From assembly GCA_964035795.1 (NCBI GenBank), contig OZ038325.1, positions 2,946,772 through 3,010,771 of the forward strand: a stretch of 64,000 bases of DNA, given 5' to 3'. Shown here piece by piece: positions 47,715-57,597 of this stretch. This DNA is from Pterobdella sp. o SKG-2022. Lineage: Eukaryota > Annelida > Clitellata > Hirudinida > Piscicolidae. The stretch's first letter is position 1, and every line of letters starts with the position of its first letter. The translations under genes were made by a program, and so were the position numbers. The notes under the pieces are model-generated. The model saw only the letters and a list, made by a program, of their open reading frames with translations, ran no database searches and was not told the origin of the DNA.

Positions 47715-47939
47715 TTTCAAATTTTCAAAGTGATATGCCAAATATATAATTAACATTTAAGAACTTAACTTCAAGAATATCTGTTTTTAGAGGAATTAAA
47801 ATTGTTTTTGTTAATAGGCTAGTTTGGTTCATTAAAATTGTTCATTTCAATAAAAAAATAATGAATACAGTTAAAATTTAATTTTCATTCATTGTTGAAA
47901 TACAACGAATTATCTCAAAGACGAAGACCTTTCAAAGAG

Positions 47940-48603
47940 TGACTCGTTGGTTTTAACTTGTAGCCCGAAATATCGGGTGAGCTCGCGGCTATCTCGGCCA
48001 CGATCCCTGCCAAAGAATTAGGGTACACTATTTCTTCAAATTGACAATGTTTTATAATTACAGTATTCCTCTTTTCAACTCTTTAACCACATCATTATGA
48101 CAACGTAATTTTCTGATAAGATTCTTTATAGATCTTTCGCTCAAAGTTGAGTTATTAGAATCTACAGAAAATTGCACGTATCTTTCTTTAGATGATGACC
48201 TTTTTCTTCTTTTCTTCTCTTCTTTTTTTCTCTGTAGGGCCGCTACCGAATCTTCTTTGCTAATAAAAACTTGTGGTTCATACTCCATGGTAGCCAAGTC
48301 CCAGTCAATAGGTTCATCACTGAAAGAATCTGCTTTCAACCTAGACCTCCTTCTCCACTCAAACGACTCTGTTTTGAGGGGCTTCAAGATTCTTCTGGCT
48401 GGAGTTTGACTGAGTCTTGAAGAAATCGTATCTATAGATTCCGAAACTGGTTCACTAACTGAAGAGACAGGATCATGCATATTGAAATACCTGACATCAG
48501 TTCTTTCGGGATGTTCTATAGGACCAGCTTCAGCCCATTTTAGTCTGGAAGGAAGGCGTCTAGCTGGGGTATACGGACATTCTTTCATCCATTTTTCTGC
48601 CAT
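47940..48603 (-). pseudogene. Tandem family member TG3, frameshifted (181-aa ORF)
   Basis: The ORF 48603-48058 keeps the head ('MAEKWMKECPYTPARRLPSR'), linker ('VSSVSEPVSESIDTISSRLS') and middle block ('RRILKPLKTESFEWRRRSRL', 'DWDLATMEYEPQVFISKEDS'), a Lys-rich stretch, and the first half of the C-terminal module ('CHNDVVKELKRGIL', stop). One base later the next frame continues the module as 'TVIIKHCQFEEIVYPNSLAG' (48060-47990), which aligns with TG2 'SVLVKHPQFEEMIYPESLPR'. A single frameshift at about 48066 therefore truncates the protein. It may still be expressed as a short form. Confidence 0.75.
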
Positions 48604-48661
48604 TTTGTATAAAGTTTTTTGATATAATCTAGTGTAATTTAATTTTTGTTTGTTGTTTGAA

Positions 48662-48667
48662 TGACGT
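48662..48667 (-). promoter_or_regulatory. CRE-like TGACGT upstream of TG3
   Basis: TGACGTTCA on the plus strand, 59 bp before the ATG at 48603. Confidence 0.5.
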
Positions 48668-48870
48668 TCAAATATTTACGGTGTTCATTCCAAGTTTATA
48701 CCAAAATTATAAAAATTTTGATACTATTCGATATATTTTTTCCATTTACCTTGTCAAATAATTTATTTTATCAATTGGTTTATGTTAGCTGGACATTCGA
48801 AAAGCTTGGCAGTTTATATGCCTGTGATGTTTTTTAAAATTTAATCTCTCAAATGAAGATTTTATATTAA

Positions 48871-48876
48871 TTTATT
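48871..48876 (-). terminator. Poly(A) signal of TG4
   Basis: AATAAA on the minus strand 36 bp after the TG4 stop. Confidence 0.5.
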
Positions 48877-48911
48877 AAAAACACTAGAGTACTTTATAAT
48901 TCCAAAGCATA

Positions 48912-49601
48912 TCAATCAGGTGTGGGTATTATTTCAAAAAGGCCCTTCATAGGAGGCACATTTTTTAAAGGCCTTTTCCTTGCACTCGTTGTGTGCCCTA
49001 GTTCGAATTCTTCTTTGAGCCTTCTTTGAACGCTTTTCGTTTTATTTCGATTTTTGTATACACTGAACTCAGGGTGTTTCACAATGATCCCTCCTGTCTG
49101 CTCCATTATTGGACAGTTTTCATCGGTTCTGAACCAATCCCTAATGTAACCTTCTCGTTTTTCAGGAGAAATATGTTCACGCAGTATAGGGACCATATAT
49201 TCACCTTTTTTTCTGGCCTGTTTTTGTTTTTTTTTTGCTTTTAGGGCTGCTTGAGAATCTTCTCGACCAATCAGAACTTTAGGTTCGTAATCCATGGTAG
49301 CAAGTTCCCAATCCATTGGTTCATCTGTAAAGGAACTAGCTCTAGCTCTTGATCTCATGGGCCACTCAAAAGGATCTGTTCTAGCAGGTTTCAAAATTCT
49401 TCTGGCTGGAGTTCGACTAGATCTTGAAGATATCGTATCTGTAGATTCCGAAACTGATGCACTAAATGAAGAACTAGGTTCATCTTCATCGTAATATCTG
49501 AAATCAACTCTTTCCGGGTGCTCTGCGGGTCCCGATTCGGCCCATCTCAATTTGGGAGAAGAGCGTGAACGTCTGAATGAAGGAATGTATCCACGCTGCA
49601 T
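48912..49601 (-). CDS. Tandem family member TG4 (229 aa)
   Basis: Single-exon ORF with a different first ten residues ('MQRGYIPSFR') shared only with TG5. The common head follows ('RSRSSPKLRWAESGPAEHPE'), then the Ser-rich linker ('SSSFSASVSESTDTISSRSS'), the middle block with Arg-to-Pro/Met changes ('RRILKPARTDPFEWPMRSRA', 'DWELATMDYEPKVLIGREDS') and a Lys-rich stretch. One C-terminal module runs at about 144-202 ('ISPEKREGYIRDWFRTDENC', 'GGIIVKHPEFSVY'). A basic Pro-rich tail ends in 'VPPMKGLFEIIPTPD'. A CRE-like motif lies 58 bp upstream and AATAAA 36 bp downstream. It is the closest sister of TG5, so those two form a subfamily. Confidence 0.8.
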   Translation of the reverse strand: MQRGYIPSFRRSRSSPKLRWAESGPAEHPERVDFRYYDEDEPSSSFSASVSESTDTISSRSSRTPARRILKPARTDPFEWPMRSRARASSFTDEPMDWELATMDYEPKVLIGREDSQAALKAKKKQKQARKKGEYMVPILREHISPEKREGYIRDWFRTDENCPIMEQTGGIIVKHPEFSVYKNRNKTKSVQRRLKEEFELGHTTSARKRPLKNVPPMKGLFEIIPTPD

Positions 49602-49658
49602 TATTCTAAATTTATATATCTGATGTTCGTCTAGCTTGTTTGTTTTTTCTCGTTAAAC

Positions 49659-49664
49659 TGACGT
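49659..49664 (-). promoter_or_regulatory. CRE-like TGACGT upstream of TG4
   Basis: TGACGT on the plus strand, 58 bp before the ATG at 49601. Next to the start codon, TTCGTCTAGCTTGTTTGTTT is nearly repeated upstream of TG5. Confidence 0.5.
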
Positions 49665-49679
49665 TTTTTCCATAGAACT

Positions 49680-50990
49680 ACGAAATTTATATAGGAAATA
49701 ATATATTGATTATTCTGGACAATAATATTTAAAAACCTATCACTTTTTCATAATTTAATTAAATATAACATTTAAAAACAATTTAATATAAAAAATTTTA
49801 ATAGAAAAAATAACACAAGATATAAATACCTTTTGGTATAGTAAAGTAAAGAATTTTTGATTAATAAAAATATTCTTAATTCATTTTTAAGCGTACAGTT
49901 TGCAAATTAGGTTCGTTGCAGAAGCATAGTCGAAAGAACTAGAGCAGAGGAATGCCTTTATATAAATGGTTTTTAACACTTACGAAAATGTTTGAAAGAA
50001 AACGAGAAACGCAGATTGAACGGAAAAAAATTTCATGAATGAGAAAAGGTATGCAAAAAAGAGTAACATGGAAGAGTTTAAAAAGGCAGACTGGTGCAGC
50101 AGGGCTCTAAGGTTGCCGACAATCAATGAAGGCGATCGGGGCAAGCGCGAGATGAAGAATAGTAATCAGCCTTAAAAACTGTTTTGGCAGCGCGATTTTG
50201 AATAGATTGCAACTTGGAATAGAAAAATTTCGGATATCAGGAAATTATCGAATTGCAATTGTGGAATCTGGGAAGGACTAGAAAAATAGTCAAAGAACGG
50301 GAGTGCTGAAAGGTAGGAATTCACGTTCTCGTGGTATATCTGCTTGTAAAACAATCGAACTTATTCTCTCCCCAATAATTAAGTTATATCTTTTTCATGT
50401 CGTAGATAACGTTTTGACTTCATTTCATTCACTTAAATTGCCACTTTTTCAATAAGTTCAACTGCATCATAATTTTTCCTTAAAGTTGCCTCCATATCAA
50501 TTGGAATCTTTTCATTTGTATTGAAACACACTAGCTCCAAGTGCCCCTTTCTTGCTTTTTCATTTTATTTGGTTAAAGGGCGTTTTTAAACTTGTTATCA
50601 CGTATGGTTGCTTATAAAGAAGCTTTTTGATACGAAGCAATATTGGGTGCTTGTAAGTTTTAGAAAAATACACTGTAAGTTTTAAGGTGGTTGCTATCAC
50701 AGTGCTCGCAAGATGCGTAATTTAAGCATTTAAAAATTTTTTGACCATAAGTTTGACAATTCTCACATCTTGTGCAAACTAACGAGGGCGGAACTGAAAT
50801 CTACTAAAAGGAAGTTAAAAAATCTTAGACAGGCTATTAGATGGATAGATCGAACTAGAGATTTGAATTAACCAATCACGTTTTGAAAAGTTCTGAGAGT
50901 TAGCCCTATGCATGAAAGCAGAAACTGAGTCAGTGGAGTGTTTAAGCTTCGCAGTTTTTTTTCACTGATTTTATTTTCGAATGTAATTCT
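49680..50990. other. Spacer between TG4 and TG5
   Basis: About 1.3 kb. 49680-49900 is AT-rich. 49900-50340 and 50560-50900 have more balanced composition, but their frames are short and I recognise no gene or repeat. Confidence 0.45.
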
Positions 50991-50995
50991 TAAAT

Positions 50996-51001
50996 TTTAT
51001 T
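50996..51001 (-). terminator. Poly(A) signal of TG5
   Basis: AATAAA on the minus strand 70 bp after the TG5 stop. Confidence 0.45.
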
Positions 51002-51070
51002 GAGTTTTTGAAACTGTAATTCAATTTATAAAAAAAACTAAAAAAGTATTTCATGATTGTAAAAAATATT

Positions 51071-51787
51071 TTATCTAGGTGAGGGTATTAATTTGAAAAG
51101 GCCCGGCAGAGGTGGGATGTCTTTAAGAGGTCTTTTTCTTGGAGTTGACGTGTACCCTTGTTTCATTTCCTCTGCAAGCCTCGATTGCATTCTTTTTGTT
51201 AAGTCTACAGTATTGTGGTGAACGAAGCTTGGATGAAACAAAAAAAACCCTTCGTTTTTCAAATTCATTATGCTGTCTCTCCCTTCGGTTCTGCACCAAT
51301 CTCTGATGTATGGTTTTTTTTTGTCGGGAGAAATGTGCATACGCAGTAGATCCATCGGTGTTTTTGATTTTTCTTTAATTAATTTAATTTTTTTTACTCT
51401 AGAGGCTTGTTTTGAATCTTCTCGACCAATCAGAACTTTAGGTTCGTAATCCATGGTAGCAAGTTCCCAATCCATTGGTTCATCAGTAAAGGAACTAGCT
51501 CTAGCTCTTGATCTCATGGGCCACTCAAAGGGATCTGTTCTAGCAGGTTTCAAAATTCTTCTGGCTGGAGTTCGACTCGGCATTGAAACTGTAGAGTCTG
51601 AAACAGATTCGAAAATTGATTCGGAAACTGGTTCGGAAACTGATTCACTAACTGAAATTGGAGGTTCTAGATCATTGAAATATCTGACCTCAACTCTTTC
51701 CGGATGCTCTGTGGGTCCCGATTCGGCCCATCTCAGTTTGGGAGAAGAACGTGAACGTCTGAATGAAGGAATGTATCCACGCTGCAT
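51071..51787 (-). CDS. Tandem family member TG5 (238 aa)
   Basis: Single-exon ORF starting 'MQRGYIPSFRRSRSSPKLRW' like TG4. Its linker is expanded by short Ser-Val/Glu repeats ('SVSESVSEPVSESIFESVSD', about residues 50-70), which points to slippage in the underlying GAAACTG-type repeat. The middle block is identical or nearly so to TG4. One module follows ('HISPDKKKPYIRDWCRTEGR') and then the tail 'PLKDIPPLPGLFKLIPSPR'. The upstream region resembles TG4 for about 40 bp but has TTACACGTAA instead of TGACGT. No known domain is seen. It is likely functional, since the ORF is complete and differences from TG4 are mostly substitutions. Confidence 0.8.
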   Translation of the reverse strand: MQRGYIPSFRRSRSSPKLRWAESGPTEHPERVEVRYFNDLEPPISVSESVSEPVSESIFESVSDSTVSMPSRTPARRILKPARTDPFEWPMRSRARASSFTDEPMDWELATMDYEPKVLIGREDSKQASRVKKIKLIKEKSKTPMDLLRMHISPDKKKPYIRDWCRTEGRDSIMNLKNEGFFLFHPSFVHHNTVDLTKRMQSRLAEEMKQGYTSTPRKRPLKDIPPLPGLFKLIPSPR

Positions 51788-51860
51788 TTCTTTTAATAAA
51801 TTTGCTCTTCGTTTAGCTTGTTTGTTTATTTTCTATTGTATTACACGTAATCTTTCGTAA

Positions 51861-52290
51861 GACTTTATGAAATTTTTCAAAAGCTTGTAAAAAAAATTTC
51901 AATGAAATTTTAAAAAATATTTGCTTGTTAAATTTTTTGAAAAAGATTTATATGTTATGTGAAAACCCAAGCTCCAAAATAAAAACCGATTTTATATTTG
52001 TGAAAAACTGAAATTCATAGATAAGGGTGATGGTACTGGTTTTATTCCAACAAATGATAAAGTGGTAATTATTTAAAAGCTCTTTTTATGCTCGAAGCTG
52101 TCAGATTTTACTGATGTTTTTTCTGACTGTTAGTGCTAGTTTTATCAAAACAAAAAACAGAAATTACTTTTGCAACACGTCAGCTTCAGAAAAAGACTGG
52201 AAAATACCAAGCTCAGTGGTAATAGGGGTTTGAAATATATTTATGCAGATCAGCTAGAAATTTGATTCTTAACATACACACTGCTGAACA
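51861..52290. other. Spacer, no gene seen
   Basis: AT-rich sequence between TG5 and the TG6 fragment, with nothing recognisable. Confidence 0.45.
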
Positions 52291-52294
52291 GATG

Positions 52295-52635
52295 CTAACC
52301 TGAATCACTTAAATTTAAAAATTTGATGCCAGTTTGCATTTGATCAACATCTGCTTTAGTGAACTCGATTTTGAATTTAGGGTGTGTCGGAACCATACCC
52401 TCAGTATTTTCCAAAATCGGAAGAGCTTCGTCAGTTCTAAGCAAATCCATGAATAGCTCTTCTCCTTCTTCCCGAGAAGTTACTAGAGCCCGTTTTACTG
52501 TTTTTTCTTCTCTCATTATTTAAAAAGTTTTTACAGAATCTTTTTTGCTAAAAAAAACTTTAGGTTCATATTCCATGGTAGCCAAGCTCCAGTCAATAGG
52601 TTCATCACTAAAAGAACCTGCTCTCAAACTATAGG
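52295..52635 (-). pseudogene. TG6, 5'-truncated family fragment
   Basis: The minus strand from about 52630 reads the middle block ('LRAGSFSDEPIDWSLATMEY', 'EPKVFFSKKDS') and then stops. A 73-aa ORF (52516-52295) follows with a module-like 'LFMDLLRTDEALPILENTEG' and 'VPTHPKFKIEF', comparable to 'RTDENCPIMEQTGGIIVKHP' in TG4. The head, linker and promoter are missing. It is a decayed copy. Confidence 0.75.
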
Positions 52636-52829
52636 ATTGCGCAATAAATCAAAATTTATTAAAATCAGTTTTTGAAAATTAATTGAAATTGGAATTCAAA
52701 TCAAGGACTCTGACTTGAATTTATTTGAAAAAACACCGATGGATATTTTTTTTCTTCTTCAACTCCTCTCATCAAATACCTATGTTTGTCACACTTTTTA
52801 CCGGTTGTTACAAATTGTTGCTCGCTGCA

Positions 52830-52915
52830 TAACAATGTCTGATGATTCGTGTTTGCAAAAGTCTGAGAAGGATTCTTCAGCTTCATTGGCCGGAAATAAT
52901 CAGAAATGTAGAGTT
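52830..52915 (+). other. Short coding-like piece
   Basis: Plus strand 'MSDDSCLQKSEKDSSASLAG' and 'NNQKCRVMA', an open, well-mixed frame ending where a LINE 3' end begins. It may belong with the pieces at 53220 and 53397. Not recognised. Confidence 0.3.
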
Positions 52916-53215
52916 ATGGCAACACACAAAACAGAAGCCATTTGCTGAAAAAATGCAACAACGCCCTTGAGATGGATAGACCACACCCTACTCAAACCAA
53001 CCATCAGCATAGCCAAATAAGCCTTTCTAAAGGAAAATGAAAAAGCAGACCACGAAACACATGGTGACGATATCTGGATGCCGAAGTAAAGAAAACGACT
53101 CTCACATAGGGACAGTTGGAAACACTGGCCCAAGACAGAAACAACTGGAGATCCTTTGTTGGCTGCCTATGTTTTAGCCAAAAGCGATAGAATTCAATAA
53201 ATAAAAATTGTATTT
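52915..53215 (+). mobile_element. LINE 3' end fragment
   Basis: Plus-strand frames contain decayed 'RWTHHTLLKPTISIAK' and a clear terminal 'LETLAQDRNNWRSFVGCLCF' then 'SQKR' stop, a typical LINE C-terminus, followed by an A-rich AATAAATAAAAA-type end near 53200. Confidence 0.75.
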
Positions 53216-53219
53216 ATGT

Positions 53220-53810
53220 TTCAAAAGAAGGGTGCTAAGTTGCAGTGCCCATCTTATGTCACAGTGGTGCAGATGCATCAAACTACAAATGCATCTGTCC
53301 CAACAGCTGGAAGGGTAACATCAGTTAATTCTGCTCTTTTTCTGGCAGGGTTATAGCTTTTTTTTTATTACTTGTATGATATTCTATCTGTAGACAATGC
53401 CATTGTTAGAAAAAGAAAGCTTGAAAAGCTTAGTAATTCAGCGTGATGAAGCTGCAAGTGTTCTTGAAGAAGAAGAAACTTCGATGAAAGACAATGCTGA
53501 GGCCGAAAATGAATTACTTAAGAAATCAGAGTTTGACTTGAATAAAGACTTTGAAGGAGTGAAGTGTGCAGTTAATTCTGAATGCCGTTCTGCTTCGATT
53601 GAGAAAGGGGCTAGCATGTCAATAGGATGGCGATCCTTCTGCATACTTCTGATGAAAAGGATGTGGCTAATGCTGGAAGTGAGACACCATTTCAAATACA
53701 TGCATTTTAAAGGCAGCAGATGTACGTTGATTAAAATGAATTTCGAAAGATTCGCACAATGCTTTTTTTTGTTATTAATTAGTAAACAAACTTCCAACTT
53801 TGTATAGGTA
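53220..53810 (+). pseudogene. Decayed or exon-like coding pieces, acidic protein
   Basis: 53220-53318 reads 'FQKKGAKLQCPSYVTVVQMH' and 'QTTNASVPTAGR' up to a GG/gtaaca donor. 53397-53640 reads 'MPLLEKESLKSLVIQRDEAA' with a Glu-rich helix, to 'ASIEKGASMSIG', preceded by a CTGTAG acceptor. After a frame change near 53630, 'SDEKDVANAGSETPFQIHAF' precedes a stop. The composition is protein-like and unlike the surrounding repeats. Either a small multi-exon gene with a frameshift or a decayed copy is possible. No family recognised. Confidence 0.35.
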
Positions 53811-54222
53811 AATGTATCGTTTGCAATTACGTGATGCATAATTTTTACTTATAAAATGACAATTTCACGACGGCCATTGAAACAGAACAGTACTTTAAAA
53901 TATTAATATGACAATTATTTCTTAAAACAATATTGCAATTTTTCATAAGTTTATTTTCCAAATTCAAATATGTAAACAATCGAAAATTGTTGAGCAAAAA
54001 AAACTATGAAACATGTTAAACTCTTTTGAAATGTCTATCAAGAATTGGGGAGTAAAAAACTTTAAATATTATTGAACTTGGACTAGTTCACACAACAGTG
54101 CTTGTGTAGTGTTTAAAAGAGTTTAGAGAGAGTTCGGCAAGCTTTGAGTTTCGTTGCCTACACCTTCTTGTTTGTATGGAAAAGACTAGGGTTTGATTTT
54201 AATTAGAAAAATTTAAGTTAAA
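53811..54222. other. AT-rich spacer
   Basis: No gene seen. Confidence 0.45.
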
Positions 54223-54239
54223 TCAAAACCAAAATATTG

Positions 54240-54529
54240 GCAGACTTAATTTAAAATTTTTTAATTTATTGCCCCAACCTTTCAACTTGGGCCTCCTTCT
54301 GCAAACGGCTCTGTTTTGAAAGGCTTCAAATTCTTCTGGCTGGGGTTTGGCTGGGTCTCGAAGATACCGTATTTGTAGATTCCAAAACTGATGCATTAAA
54401 TGAAGCACTAGATTCATTTGCATCAAAATAGCTGACATCAACTCTTTCTGAGTGCTCTGCGGGCCCTGATTCGGCCCATCTCAATCTGGGAGAAGAACGG
54501 TAATAAAATAAACTCCTAAGTGTTTTCAT
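54240..54529 (-). pseudogene. TG7, N-terminal family fragment
   Basis: ORF 54529-54326 reads 'MKTLRSLFYYRSSPRLRWAE', 'SGPAEHSERVDVSYFDANES', linker 'TNTVSSRPSQTPARRI', then stop. After a one-base shift 'LKPFKTEPFAEG' is visible before similarity ends near 54280. The usual first codons have been replaced, and the Lys-rich and module parts are absent. It is a dead or chimeric copy. Confidence 0.75.
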
Positions 54530-54840
54530 TTTAATATTTACGTTTGGTTCGAAGAATTAAAATGGAATATTATTTGCTCTCATCATCCCGCTTCATTCGT
54601 TCTCACTTATATGTCCATACGCACCATCGCTCTGTCTCTGATCGTGAGCGTTCTCCCAACTCCTCAAATCTGTATTCATTTTTTCAACAAGGAAAATGAA
54701 ACCTGCCATGGTTATTTCCAATATGATGTATCAGCTATTTAATTTTAATATTTCTTATTATTGTTTTCATTATTATTTGTTTAATTATTATTATTTTTCC
54801 TTCTAGCATTAGGATTGTCTTAAGTTATCTAGCTAGACGG
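54530..54840. other. Spacer, no gene seen
   Basis: AT-rich, with an ATT run near 54760-54800. Confidence 0.45.
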
Positions 54841-55560
54841 GTCATAACAAATGACCAAGGGCTAGGCTAGAGCTTCTAACCAAGCTCCAAAACTTTTCTC
54901 AAGATCCTCGCTGTTCCTAACAGTGAAATCTTTTGTAATACTCCAACTTCTGTTCTTATTTCTAACATATTCCTTTAATTTTCAAAATCTTTGCTTATGG
55001 CTCCAAATGCACCAATAACAATTGATACCACTTTGGCCGCCTTCAATTGCCATATTCGGCATAGTTCTCGTCGAAGACCTTGATACTCTTCTATTTTTTC
55101 TTTTTCTTTATTTTTGATCCTGCTATCACCTGGCACTGAGATATCCACAATAATGCAGCTTTTTTCAAATTTGTTCAGAATGACAGGTCGTCCGGCTTCT
55201 ATGATATTGTCGCATTGTACGTAGAAGTCCCATAGCAACTTGACACAATCCTTCTCCATTATTGTTTTTAGCATACTTTCATACCATTTATTTCCACTGC
55301 ATAGGTCCCAATGGAGTCTTTTTGCTACATTATCGTGTCATCTTTTGTCTTCTTTTTCTGCCAGTTTTTCATATTCAAAAATTATATGTTGAACAGTTTC
55401 ACCTCTAGTACCACACATTCTGCTGTTGCTGCTCTTGTCAATATGCAACTTAAGATAATTTATTCTCAAGGCTTGTTCCTGCGCTGCGCATAAAAATGCT
55501 TCAATTGGAGCCTTAAGATCTCTTCTTATTAGCCATTTCCAAGCCAGTTTTTATTTGTTT
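54841..55560 (-). pseudogene. LINE C-terminus with PD-(D/E)XK-like motif, copy 2
   Basis: The minus strand from about 55550 reads 'AFLCAAQEQALRINYLKLHI', then 'RMCGTRGETVQHIIFE' (a CxxC..H knuckle with the first part degraded), 'LHWDLCSGNKWYESM', and the ORF 55274-54975 with 'VKLLWDFYVQCDNIIEAGRP', 'CIIVDISVPGDSRIKNKEKE' and 'VVSIVIGAFGAISKDFEN'. The order matches a widespread invertebrate LINE C-terminal region. The same end is present at 43880-44520. It is 5'-truncated and frameshifted. Confidence 0.8.
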
Positions 55561-56360
55561 CCTTCACAAAACTAAACTGTCGACAAAATTTCGTCGTGAA
55601 AATCAAAAAAATACAAAGCTTTCGGTAAATAAATTTTTATTTCGAATATTAATAAAAACGACTATAATCAAATAATTCAGAACAGATGTGTATCAGAAGT
55701 CACAAATGGAAGGCACACTATCAAATATACAGATCATCAACAGATGTCTCAGCCATGTTTCTTGACTTCTTTTTTTTGTCGGTGCGCAGGCCCACTTATG
55801 CGGCGTAAATTGCCATACTGGAACATCTCGACTCAAACCGGGATGGCACTGTACGTGCGTCTATCGACGCCAATGGTGTGCACCGACGCTGTATGAAGCC
55901 AGTGTAACTAGTTTCATTTTTTAATGAGATTTTTATATACTTATACTTCGTTTGATGTTTTTTTATTGTAAGCTTATCCACTTGTTTTTACTACACCGTT
56001 TGTGAGTGACGACGAAAAAAAGTGAACAAAGAATATTGAAAACTAAAAATGATCGAAAGTTTCAAAAACGAAGTACAAGACAAAAAATGAAGGAAGAATG
56101 ACAAGAAATGAACTAATAAACGAAGTGTGAGAAGACAAGAAGATAAAAAAAGGATTGAATTATTCTTAAACATTTACTCTCAAACGTTTTGGTTTAAAAA
56201 AATGAACGATTCAAAACTTGTAAATTATAGAAATTATAAATTTGGATGAGTGATTAATAGCTTTTGTGTACTAACGATTAGAAGGAGCATTTAAATTTTG
56301 AAATTAATTTATGAGTTGGTGTCAATCTTTAAACAAGAGTAATTTTCATTATGAGCTGAC
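55561..56360. other. Spacer with a GC-richer block
   Basis: 55600-55660 has TACAAAGCTTTCGGTAAATA, resembling Penelope-type termini. 55780-55915 is GC-richer, bounded by GTGCGCAG and GCCA/gtgtaa, but neither strand gives a convincing protein. The remainder is AT-rich. Confidence 0.4.
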
Positions 56361-56364
56361 GTAT

Positions 56365-56480
56365 TATTGTAAGGCTATACTTACAGAAAAATTCAGCTGA
56401 ATTCAATGAATATAATGAAATTCTCATAAATCGGCGTCAAAAGTTGTTGAATTACTACAAATAAACAAATATTATTATAG
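56365..56480. repeat. Dispersed repeat Y, copy 1
   Basis: TAAGGCTATACTTACAGAAA, TTCAGCTGA and TTCTCATAAATCGGCGTCAA match 63495-63605 in the same order with moderate divergence. The palindrome at 35631-35842 shares the AAGGCTATACTT part. Confidence 0.7.
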
Positions 56481-57145
56481 TGGCATGAAACCAAAGAAGT
56501 TCCAAGCGTCATTGCACTTTCTTATCTGTTTTAAGGAGTGAGCAGATTGGACCAATCATAGGCTTTGTTCGTTGAAAAATTTTAGTTTTTTTTTCTTGAA
56601 AATACTCATGTATCGAAATGTTTAAATATTTACGGATTGTACAAAAGGCTTTGTTAGTTGAAAAATGTTAGTTTTATTTCCACAAAACTTCTTTAGTGTA
56701 TCAGAATGTTCTTAAAATTTTCTTAAATATAGTGTTCTTTGAAGTGAAATAGATATTTTTTTTAAATAACAAAAAAATAGTTTAATTCAGATACGAATGT
56801 GTAAAAATGATTATTTCAGTACTTTCACAATTTTTTTGAAACTCTGTGATTGGTTCATCAACTATAGGCTCGCGCCTAAAGCTATTCAATGTTTTTAGTG
56901 TAAACGCGAAGTCCTTGTGCATGAAACTGATTAAGTCTTTAAGACCGCTTTGGAATATATATTTATATATAGAGTCAGTTCTAAAATGGTAAATTTTCAT
57001 TCTTTTCAGCCCCTCACGCTTTATCCTTCAATCCACACACACCCAGTCATTTCTTTCAATTACCCCTTCTTTCTTCCCACTAACTTGATTTTTTGAAAAA
57101 AAATAGCTGAGAAAAAAAAATTCTAAAATTATGTTTTAAAATTCA
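56481..57145. other. AT-rich spacer
   Basis: No supported gene. GGCTTTGTT(C/A)GTTGAAAAAT(T/G) occurs twice (about 56560 and 56650), a small local duplication. Confidence 0.45.
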
Positions 57146-57148
57146 TCA

Positions 57149-57412
57149 TTATCGTTTTGTTTCTGTTTCCATGCTAGCATGGGTTGGACTGGGTCTTATA
57201 ATGGCTCTTCTCCACAATCTACGGTCATGGGCAAATTCACGATTGAGTTTCATTCTTCTAAGGTCGTTGCTTATTAATTGGGACCATGTTTTTTTTGGTC
57301 TACCTTGCTCTTGCTTATCCTCTACCACAACATGCCTGCAAGCACTTGCTGGGTTACCAGCATCCATTCTCCAGCCCAAACCGTCTCAGTCTATTTTTGC
57401 GTAGCACTTTAG
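57149..57412 (-). mobile_element. LINE 3' end inserted into TG8
   Basis: The minus strand reads 'LRKNRLRRFG', then in the next frame 'WRMDAGNPASACRHVVVEDK', 'QEQGRPKKTWSQLISNDLRR' and 'LWRRAIIRPSPTHASMETET'. It belongs to the same family as 37045-37185. It begins within the TG8 coding sequence. On the minus strand TG8 codons run directly into LINE codons. Confidence 0.85.
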
Positions 57413-57537
57413 TTTGTCTCTCAAATCAACTCTTTCTGGATGCTCTGCAGGCCCCGATTTGGCCCATCTCAAGCTGGGAGAAGAACGGGACTGTCTGGGT
57501 GTTGAGTAGGGGCAATCTCTCAGCCACTTCTCCGCCA
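57410..57537 (-). pseudogene. TG8, N-terminal fragment truncated by LINE
   Basis: From ATG at 57537 it reads 'MAEKWLRDCPYSTPRQSRSS', 'PSLRWAKSGPAEHPERVDLR' and then runs into the LINE 3' end, meeting a stop after about 52 codons. The promoter side with TGACGTC is kept, so a short transcript containing LINE sequence is conceivable. Confidence 0.85.
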
Positions 57538-57597
57538 TTCGTATCTATATAGATGGTTTGATATTGTTTTGAATTGATTCTTCATTTGTAGTTTTGA

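Noticed and set aside
47233..47733. Plus-strand ORFs over the TG loci (also 49294-49494, 51453-51860)
   Set aside because: They mirror the conserved minus-strand coding blocks and repeat at each locus for that reason alone.
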